DNA of 64,000 nucleotides, from positions 1-64,000 of the forward strand of contig WAEK01000006.1 in NCBI GenBank assembly GCA_011634665.1. The letters run 5' to 3'. The position numbers and the translations under genes were made by a program. The stretch is from Mortierella sp. BCC40632. Taxonomy: Eukaryota > Mortierellomycota > Mortierellomycetes > Mortierellales > Mortierellaceae. The notes under the pieces were generated by a model. It was not told where the DNA came from. It searched no databases and was given only the letters and a program-made list of their open reading frames with translations. Within the stretch, counting starts at the first letter, position 1. The number at the start of each line of letters is the position of its first letter. Shown one piece after another: positions 62,053 to 64,000 of this stretch.

Positions 62053-63908
62053 CTATCGACATTGCCACAGTTTCACAGTCTAGAAAGCCAAAAGAGTGAA
62101 GAAAAGTCAGCAGACCGTTTTCTACCTATTTTGAGCGAAGAAAGAAATACCAGAAATTTAAGCAGGAATGTCTAAAAACAAATGAACAAATCTTACCAGA
62201 TCCACCGATCCAGTGGCCACCACAGGGCTTGTTGTATTGAATGCAATGCAAGTGACAAAGTGAGTATGGGCCTCCAATGTTTTCATGCATCGTCCTGCCT
62301 TAAGATCCCAAATCTTGATAGTCTTGTCATCTGCAGCACTGAGTAAAAATTTGCCTGATGGGTGGAAAACAAGGCCACGAACCCAACTGTCGTGACCAAC
62401 CTAGATTGACAAAAAGTAAACCACAAGGCGCCCAAAGAGAAAGGAAGGTTGAGCTCTTTTTTGTTAATTTTTGTGTCTATTTCAGACTTTCCATGCGGAT
62501 GAATAATACTGCTGAGATGATCTTTTACCAAGGTATGGATGCATTGTCCAGTCGAATCCCACAGCTTGATTGTCTTGTCGCGCGAACCTGTTGCTGTATA
62601 CTGTCCAGGAATTGGTTGCTCTTTTGCAGCTACCTTGGGCTACATGGACAAGAAAAAAAATAAGAATAAAAATACATTAATATCATTGATGCTTTCACCA
62701 TCCACTCTGCTATTCTGAACTAGAGTCCATTGGAAAGTCACTTACATCAATGCCTAGGAATTCTTTGATGAATGGATACGCGGTGATTGGTGCAAAGGCC
62801 GCACACTCTACAACGTGATCGTGGCCCCGCAGATCAACTTTACACTCTCCAGTCGACACGTCCCAGATTCTCGAGGTCTAAGACAGTATACATGCAAAAA
62901 GGTACTCTCTTGGGTTTAGACATGGCCCACTGTTATGTATAGAGGAGAGGAGAGAACAATGAGCAGCCATGTTGATCTATCATACCTGGTCATTCGAACT
63001 GCTAACAAGGAACCGTCCATCCTGACTTGGCTGCACAAATCGAACCCAGTCCAAGTGTCCCGATATCGTCTTGACACAGTATCTAAGTCGCGACAAAACG
63101 TATTTTGACATTCAACATTAGCAAGAGAGAGGGAGAGAGAGAGGAGGAGGAGGAGGAGGAGGAGGAGGAGGAAAGGGGAGTATATCAGTATGGAGAGATA
63201 GAGATAGTATCCGTGACAAAGCTTGAACAAGTCCCAAGCTCTAGAGGGACAGGAAAATAATTATTACCCTGTTGCAACTTCCCATATCTTGATGGTTCTA
63301 TCACGAGATGCGGATGCTATGAGATTGCCAGAGGGCAAGAACGTGACAGACGATACACTGTGGTCGTGTCCGACCATGGTCCGGACGCACGTGTAATCTT
63401 GTTGAAGATCCCAGAGCTTGACGCTGAGGTCATTGGAACAGGAAACTGAAAGAAAAGCCCTCGTGTCAGTGCGGTCATGCAATTGGGTAAGAGGCTAGCT
63501 GCTTCGTTCTGACAAAACAGCAACGGTGGAGTCTTGTACATCGATGTATTTATGGATCGAGTATTGAAAAACAATTCAAAAGAGGGGGGGAAAAAAAGAC
63601 CACTCACCGAGATAGTTCCCCTTGGCGTCGAAAGCAATATCCTGCACAGACTTGGTGTGCCCCTTCAACGTTCGCTCGTGCTCTCCTGTATCGTAGTCAT
63701 AGATGCGTATCGTGGTATCATCGGAGGCCGATGCAAGCAAGGAATAAACGGGGTGGAAGGCGACCCTGGTGATGGGACTACGGTGCCCTGTCAGCGTGTA
63801 GCGCTCTGGGGGTCGCGGGATCCAGTCCACTGAGCTTGTCTGTTTCCTGACGGGTGCATTGCTCAGCTCCTCCTGCATAGCCGACATTTTGTTCTCGAGG
63901 TCCATGAT
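62053..63908 (-). CDS. PAC1: LIS1/PAC1 dynein regulator, 5' end outside the window
   Basis: WD40 protein that regulates cytoplasmic dynein at microtubule plus ends and supports nuclear migration. Seven visible exons join in phase: 63608-63908, 63268-63445, 62986-63082, 62746-62877, 62529-62639, 62197-62400 and a final 27-base exon 62053-62079 encoding TVKLWQCR. The 349 visible residues begin in the end of the coiled coil ([15 protein letters not shown]), followed by [20 protein letters not shown], and then seven WD repeats (for example [72 protein letters not shown]). The N-terminal LisH motif should lie upstream, beyond position 64000. Confidence 0.95.
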
Positions 63909-64000
63909 CTAGAAGAAAATAGCAGGAAAAAAAAAAAAAAGCAAGGAGAGGAAACGATGGAAAAGAAATAATAATAATAATAATAATAATAATATAAAAA
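63909..64000 (-). other. Intron of PAC1 running off the window
   Basis: The sense sequence ends in a pyrimidine-rich stretch and CTAG acceptor just before the first visible codon. The rest holds an A-run and a (TAA)n tract (about 63967-63994). The upstream exon with the LisH motif is not in the window. Confidence 0.7.

Noticed and set aside
1..64000. CRISPR arrays, transposases, reverse transcriptases, rRNA
   Set aside because: No regularly spaced direct repeats with unique spacers and no recognisable catalytic motifs or rRNA sequence were seen on either strand.

Overview
The window looks like nuclear DNA of an early-diverging filamentous fungus, most likely Mortierellomycota. This placement is inference. 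It rests on many short GT-AG introns with CT-rich 3' ends, an HDEL-ended BiP, an Opi1-family regulator, a LIS1/PAC1 gene, F-box/LRR-type proteins and very dense mono- and dinucleotide tracts. No bacterial-type operon or mobile element was recognised.

Left third (1-21.7 kb): three head-to-tail copies, about 7.4-7.8 kb apart, of a large multi-exon gene. Its product combines an N-terminal WD40-like beta region, a Gly-Glu low-complexity linker, a conserved cytoplasmic region, a six-helix TRP-like cation channel core and a C-terminal coiled coil. Copy C (15675-21693) is best preserved, and its 3' half splices cleanly to the stop. Copies A and B carry many small indels in exons, introns and spacers. 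The rest of the window contains intact genes, so the array has either decayed or was poorly polished during assembly.

Middle (22-43 kb): a Dbl-homology-like RhoGEF gene (-), a PAQR/adiponectin-receptor-like membrane protein (+), the ER chaperone BiP/Kar2 (+), TAF6 (-) sharing a 0.2-kb divergent promoter with an unrecognised 380-residue protein (+), a PHOSPHO-type HAD phosphatase (+) and an Opi1-like regulator (-). Most of these models could be closed exon by exon with consistent reading phase.

Right third (43-64 kb): a 3.4-kb repeat-rich gap with a possible gene relic, an intronless secreted sedolisin protease (-), a UPF0696/BLES03-like protein (+), an F-box protein (-), nicotinate phosphoribosyltransferase (-), a 1336-residue RhoGAP-like protein (-) and most of LIS1/PAC1 (-), whose 5' end lies outside the window.

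The genes do not form one pathway. Themes are Rho signalling (a RhoGEF-like and a RhoGAP-like gene), ER and lipid homeostasis (BiP, Opi1-like, PAQR), transcription (TAF6), NAD salvage (NAPRT) and the cytoskeleton (PAC1). The TRP-like tandem array is the most unusual part.
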